DNA from: Limihaloglobus sulfuriphilus
Lineage (GTDB): Bacteria > Planctomycetota > Phycisphaerae > Sedimentisphaerales > Sedimentisphaeraceae
NCBI RefSeq assembly: GCF_001999965.1
Contig: NZ_CP019646.1
Location: forward strand, 3,534,001-3,598,000
Length of the DNA stretch: 64,000 nucleotides
Direction of reading: 5' to 3'
The notes beneath the pieces are model-generated. The model worked only from the letters and a program-made list of their open reading frames with translations. It was not told where the DNA came from and ran no database searches. Below are positions 60,182 to 64,000 of this stretch, piece after piece; the stretch's first letter is position 1; every line of letters begins with the position of its first letter. A program made the position numbers and the translations under genes.

Positions 60182-62872
60182 ATGAACGCTGGAAAAATAA
60201 TTGCGGCAACAGGGATGTTGTTTTGTATCGGGTTGTCATTTGCATTACCTGTAGATTCGCAGGACGTTGAAAACGCTTTTAAGGGCTGGCTCAATCTTGA
60301 GCCCCGGCCGCTGGAGACATCAATCAGCCCACAGATAGGCCGCATTGAGCCGTTCTCCGATGCCTCGGGCAGAATACTCTACTATGTCGCATACCTTGAA
60401 CCGGAGGGCTTTGTGATTTTCAGCGGCGATGATGATATCGAACCGGTAATCGCTTTCAGCCAATACGGCACTTATGACCCTTCCGGTGGTAATCCTCTTG
60501 GAGCTATGATATCCCTTGATATGCCAAAGAGATACAACTTTCTGGAAGACTGGAAACAGCTCAAGTCAGCCGCCGGCAGCGAGCTGGTTGCTGATGCACG
60601 CCGAAAGTGGCAGAGCTTCAAAGCCGCTTCTGACGGCCAGCCTGCAAAAAGCGGCGTCAGTTCTATTTCCGATGTTTGCGTCGCTCCGATGGTTCAAAGC
60701 CGCTGGAGCCAGAGCGGTGTAGGCGGCAAACCCTGCTACAACTATTATACTCCGAACAACTATGTGTGCGGCTGTGTCGCTACCGCGATGGCGCAGATTC
60801 TTCGGCATCACCAGTTTCCCGCACAGGGTATAGGCGTCTTGTCAAACACCATTGAGGTTGACGGACACGAACAGACCGCTCAGACACGCGGCGGTGACGG
60901 CAGCGGCGGCCCTTACGACTGGCAGAATATGCCCCATGTGCCGTCATCTTCTATGACTCAAGCCCAGCGGCAGGCGATAGGTGCCCTTTGTTATGATGCC
61001 GGCGTAGCATGTCAGATGAGTTACAACGACGGCTGGAGCGGCTCGACGGAAAATCGAGCCTGCAACGGTTTTCTAAATTATTTTGGTTTTGCAAGCGGCT
61101 TTTACTTCATGGATTACGGTTATACTGTCAGCCGCGGGTTCCAGGATAAGGTTCTCCAGCCAAATCTCGACGCCGGCTATCCGGTACAGGTCGGCATTAC
61201 CGGCGACGGCGGACATGAAATCGTCTGTGACGGCTACGGATACAGCGGCGAGACTATTTATCATCACATGAATATGGGCTGGGGCGGCTATGAAGACATG
61301 TGGTACAATCTGCCCGATATAGGAACGCCGTATAATTTCACTATTGTTGACGGCTTTATATTCAACCTTTTCCCCGAGACACAGGGCGAGATTGTCAGCG
61401 GCAGGCTGCTGTTCTTTTCCGGTGATTCCGCCGCAGATACGGAAGTTGTGCTCAGAAGCCAGGGCGGCCAGAGCATCACCGCGAACACAAACGACAAGGG
61501 CATATTCTATTTCACTGAAATTGTGCCGGACACATACTATATAGAAATCAGCCAGCAGGGCTTTATACCGCAATCGATTCGTGTTAATGTCTCCCAAAGC
61601 GCTTCAACCAGAGACGTCAGCGGTACCTGTGGAAATGTCTGGGCGGGAGATATTGTACTCAATCTCGAAGGCAGCGGCTATTCCGGCGGTGAGGGAACAG
61701 AGCAGAGTCCGTATCTTGTCTCAACCGCCGCTGATATACTTGAGCTTTCTCAAATGATCAGCGATTATGACAAACACTTTGTAATGACAGATGACATAGA
61801 CCTTGCCGGCATGACATTCGATATGGCAGTGATTGCACCTGATGTCGATTTCTATGCCGGTTATCAGGGAACCGCTTTTACCGGCGATTTTGACGGCGGC
61901 GGTTTCTGCATACAAAACCTCAATATCGACCTGCTAAGCGACGACGACCCGTCAAATGACGGCAATGATTACATCGGTTTGTTCGGGATGATAAAAGACG
62001 GTGCAAGAGTGTCCAATCTCGCCGTCTCTGGAAGCAGTATTGTCTCGGGCTGGTCAAGCAACTATGCAGGCATAATAGCAGGCTGCGTAAATCTCGCTGA
62101 GGTTTCAGGTTGCGATGTTAGAGGCAGCTCTATATCTGCCGGCAGCTATTCACGCTACACCGGCGGAATCTGCGGCTGTCTCGATGAGGGCAGGATAACA
62201 CGAAGTATGGCGGCGATTTCAATCCAGTCCCAGTCATACGTCGGCGGAATCTGCGGCTATAATGACCGCGGCAACGTTGATTTCTGTTTCAGCACGGGAA
62301 CCGTTCGCGGGAGTGAACGAGCCGGCGGAATATGCGGCTCAAATTATTACTCAAACCTGTCGTATTCATATTCACAGGCAGAAACTTCAGCGACCAAATA
62401 TGTCGGCGGTGTGAGCGGGTACAATTCGAACACGTCTCTAAGCCAGGTTTACGCAAAAGGTAAAGTTACCGGCTCATTATACACAGGCGGCCTTTGCGGG
62501 TTTGCCCTTTTCGGCAGCGCAGAGGCGTGTTTCTGGTGTCCGGAAACAACAACACAGGCTAAAAGCGTATTGGGCAGCCCCTCTACCAAACAGGAGATGA
62601 GTTTATTATCAACCTTTGAAAACGCCGGCTGGGATTTTGCCTCTGACCAGAGAAACTGGTATATGCCCGCTTCCGGCTCGCCGCTGCTGAACTGGCAGAT
62701 GCGTGTGGAGGATTTCAGGCGTTTATCCTTGATGTCGAAATACTGGCATGAAGATTGCGGCGGTAATTGCGGCTGTCTGGGTTATGATTATTCCGGCAAC
62801 GGCAGTATAAGCGCTGAAGACCTCTCAATCCTGGCAACGAACTGGCTGTATTCTGTAAATGCCTATGAATAA
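60182..62872 (+). CDS. Secreted C10-family cysteine peptidase with GLUG repeats and dockerin-like end, 896 aa
   Basis: A streptopain-like protease. A signal peptide (MNAGKIIAATGMLFCIGLSFA) is followed by a Spi-type pro-domain (about 25-150, with YYVAYLEPEGFVIFSGDDDIEPVIAFS-like strands). The catalytic Cys198 is in VCGCVATAMAQIL and His345 is in GDGGHEIVCDGYG; MNMGWGG follows. A carboxypeptidase-regulatory-like fold lies at about 410-490. GLUG-type repeats (YVGGICGYN, YTGGICGCL, RAGGICGSN, YVGGVSGYN) span about 610-790. The C-terminal unit YDYSGNGSISAEDLSILATNW is dockerin-like. The gene converges on accA with only three bases between the stops. Confidence 0.85.
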   Translation: MNAGKIIAATGMLFCIGLSFALPVDSQDVENAFKGWLNLEPRPLETSISPQIGRIEPFSDASGRILYYVAYLEPEGFVIFSGDDDIEPVIAFSQYGTYDPSGGNPLGAMISLDMPKRYNFLEDWKQLKSAAGSELVADARRKWQSFKAASDGQPAKSGVSSISDVCVAPMVQSRWSQSGVGGKPCYNYYTPNNYVCGCVATAMAQILRHHQFPAQGIGVLSNTIEVDGHEQTAQTRGGDGSGGPYDWQNMPHVPSSSMTQAQRQAIGALCYDAGVACQMSYNDGWSGSTENRACNGFLNYFGFASGFYFMDYGYTVSRGFQDKVLQPNLDAGYPVQVGITGDGGHEIVCDGYGYSGETIYHHMNMGWGGYEDMWYNLPDIGTPYNFTIVDGFIFNLFPETQGEIVSGRLLFFSGDSAADTEVVLRSQGGQSITANTNDKGIFYFTEIVPDTYYIEISQQGFIPQSIRVNVSQSASTRDVSGTCGNVWAGDIVLNLEGSGYSGGEGTEQSPYLVSTAADILELSQMISDYDKHFVMTDDIDLAGMTFDMAVIAPDVDFYAGYQGTAFTGDFDGGGFCIQNLNIDLLSDDDPSNDGNDYIGLFGMIKDGARVSNLAVSGSSIVSGWSSNYAGIIAGCVNLAEVSGCDVRGSSISAGSYSRYTGGICGCLDEGRITRSMAAISIQSQSYVGGICGYNDRGNVDFCFSTGTVRGSERAGGICGSNYYSNLSYSYSQAETSATKYVGGVSGYNSNTSLSQVYAKGKVTGSLYTGGLCGFALFGSAEACFWCPETTTQAKSVLGSPSTKQEMSLLSTFENAGWDFASDQRNWYMPASGSPLLNWQMRVEDFRRLSLMSKYWHEDCGGNCGCLGYDYSGNGSISAEDLSILATNWLYSVNAYE

Positions 62873-62875
62873 GAG

Positions 62876-63883
62876 TTATACACTGGCTGGGCCGGCGTTA
62901 GCTGTTTGCGCCTCAAGCTGGCGGGGGTTACCGATTGAGCGGATTTTTTTGTAGCGGTTCTCAATCAGCGTTTCCATATCCTGCATTTTCAGCTGACGCA
63001 GTGCGGTGGTGATGTATCTGCTGACGTTTGATATAGTGTCCCGGGGGTTTCTGTGCGCTCCGCCGAGAGGCTCTTTGATGCTGCTGTCAACCACGCCCAG
63101 CTCTGTGAGGCTTTTGCTGGTAAGGCCCAAAGCGGTCGCCGCTTCGCCGGCCTTGGTGCCGTCTCGCCACAGGATAGCCGCGCAGCCCTCGGGGGAGATT
63201 ACCGAGTAGTACGAGTGTTCAAGCATGGCGAGCCTGTCGCCTACTCCGATGCCCAGTGCGCCGCCGCTGCCGCCTTCGCCGATAACGATGCAGATGATCG
63301 GCGTTCTGATGCGGGACATCTCCATCAGGTTGACAGCGATTGCCTGTGCCTGCCCGCGTTCTTCGGCACCTATGCCCGGATATGCCCCGGGAGTGTCGAT
63401 AAGCGTTACAATCGGCAGGCCGAATTTCTCGGCCATACGCATTTTCAGCAGTGCCTTGCGGTAGCCTTCCGGGTTGGCGCATCCGAAATTACAGCGGATT
63501 TTGTCTTTGGTATCTTTGCCCTTGTTCTGGCCGATTAACATTATCCGCTCATAGCCGATCTGGCCCAGGCCGGTTACTATGGCGTTGTCGTCGCCGAACG
63601 TCCGGTCGCCGTGCAGTTCACGGAAGCCGGATACCATATGCTGCAAATAATCGCTTAGAATAGGGCGTGAAGGGTGCCGCGATACCTGAACGGTCTGCCA
63701 GGGGTTGAGGTTGGAGTATATCTCCTTGAGCATCTCTGCCTTGCGTGACTGGAGCCGGCGAAGTTCCATATTGCGCTGCGTGGACTCATCAGCCTCGCTT
63801 CGAAGGTTCTGGATCTGCTCATCAATTACTTTTATATCCTGCTCAAAGGGCAGGTATTCTACTATATTCTCTAATTCTGACAT
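62876..63883 (-). CDS. accA: Acetyl-CoA carboxylase carboxyltransferase, alpha subunit, 335 aa
   Basis: Transfers carboxyl from biotin to acetyl-CoA in fatty-acid synthesis, with AccD. An N-terminal helical hairpin (YLPFEQDIKVIDEQIQNLR) precedes the crotonase-like core: VQVSRHPSRPILSDYLQHM, GDRTFGDDNAIVTGLG, LIDTPGAYPGIGAEERGQAQAIA at about 165-187 and GEGGSGGALGIGVGDRLAMLEHSYYSVISPEGCAAILW at about 205-242. The length is typical (about 320). The last 117 bases of the window are its AT-rich upstream region, with no further gene start seen. Confidence 0.94.
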   Translation of the reverse strand: MSELENIVEYLPFEQDIKVIDEQIQNLRSEADESTQRNMELRRLQSRKAEMLKEIYSNLNPWQTVQVSRHPSRPILSDYLQHMVSGFRELHGDRTFGDDNAIVTGLGQIGYERIMLIGQNKGKDTKDKIRCNFGCANPEGYRKALLKMRMAEKFGLPIVTLIDTPGAYPGIGAEERGQAQAIAVNLMEMSRIRTPIICIVIGEGGSGGALGIGVGDRLAMLEHSYYSVISPEGCAAILWRDGTKAGEAATALGLTSKSLTELGVVDSSIKEPLGGAHRNPRDTISNVSRYITTALRQLKMQDMETLIENRYKKIRSIGNPRQLEAQTANAGPASV

Positions 63884-64000
63884 CGCTGCCTCATAAATTT
63901 ATTTTTGTTATTAAAGCAGTATATTAGCTGTTTTCCGCTCAAAATCAAACTATTTTCGTAATGCACCGATTTACAGAGGCTTTTGTGTTTCCGCGGCGGT

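Overview
The window looks like the chromosome of an anaerobic, polysaccharide-degrading planctomycete of the Phycisphaerae / Sedimentisphaerales kind. The grounds are thirteen PEP-CTERM surface proteins in a row, secreted enzymes ending in dockerin-like repeats (sialidase-like, lipase-like and C10 peptidase), a fused dehydroquinate dehydratase-shikimate dehydrogenase, and anaerobic markers (HydF, a TM1266-like hydrogenase regulator, a 2[4Fe-4S] ferredoxin). Taxonomy is inferred from protein families only.

Left part (1-25 kb). A TRAM-domain fragment and an eIF1/SUI1-like protein open the window. A divergent amino-sugar/sialate locus follows. Leftward it encodes a NagA-like deacetylase, a sialate O-acetylesterase and a LamG-sialidase. 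Rightward it encodes a GntR regulator, glutamate dehydrogenase, a Gfo/Idh/MocA oxidoreductase and a class III aminotransferase. The GGTAC boxes between the two arms are probably the operators. Next is a DUF3644 gene split by an IS30 element, then a tightly packed leftward operon gltX-pfkB-aspA-hydF-rluD, and then ahcY, rnd, a ferredoxin, aroDE and tRNA-Gln(CTG).

Middle part (25-42 kb). This is the unusual region. An array of four dyad operators and a textbook sigma-54 promoter precede a pseudo-receiver gene. Five copies of a hairpin-rich module follow, and then thirteen co-oriented PEP-CTERM genes. These genes have unrelated N-terminal bodies but near-identical 3' ends. They are separated by hairpin repeats that recur in the same relative order, as in a cassette array. 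Noncoding features here include a roughly 680-nt ORF-free stretch ending in a strong terminator and containing tandem modules with compensatory stem changes, a 231-nt element present twice, and a conserved leader in front of three of the genes.

Right part (42-64 kb). A leftward housekeeping operon purF-purM-mfd-ppiC-acpS-mnmG is followed by a tandem repeat array holding an IS110/IS1111 element, whose boundaries and CT core can be read from the sequence. Then come a 1,251-residue secreted lipase-like protein with a decayed C-terminal domain, the hydrogenase regulator with rlmN, a small membrane protein, a C10 peptidase and accA.

All functional calls come from reading the translated sequences by eye. 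No database search was run.
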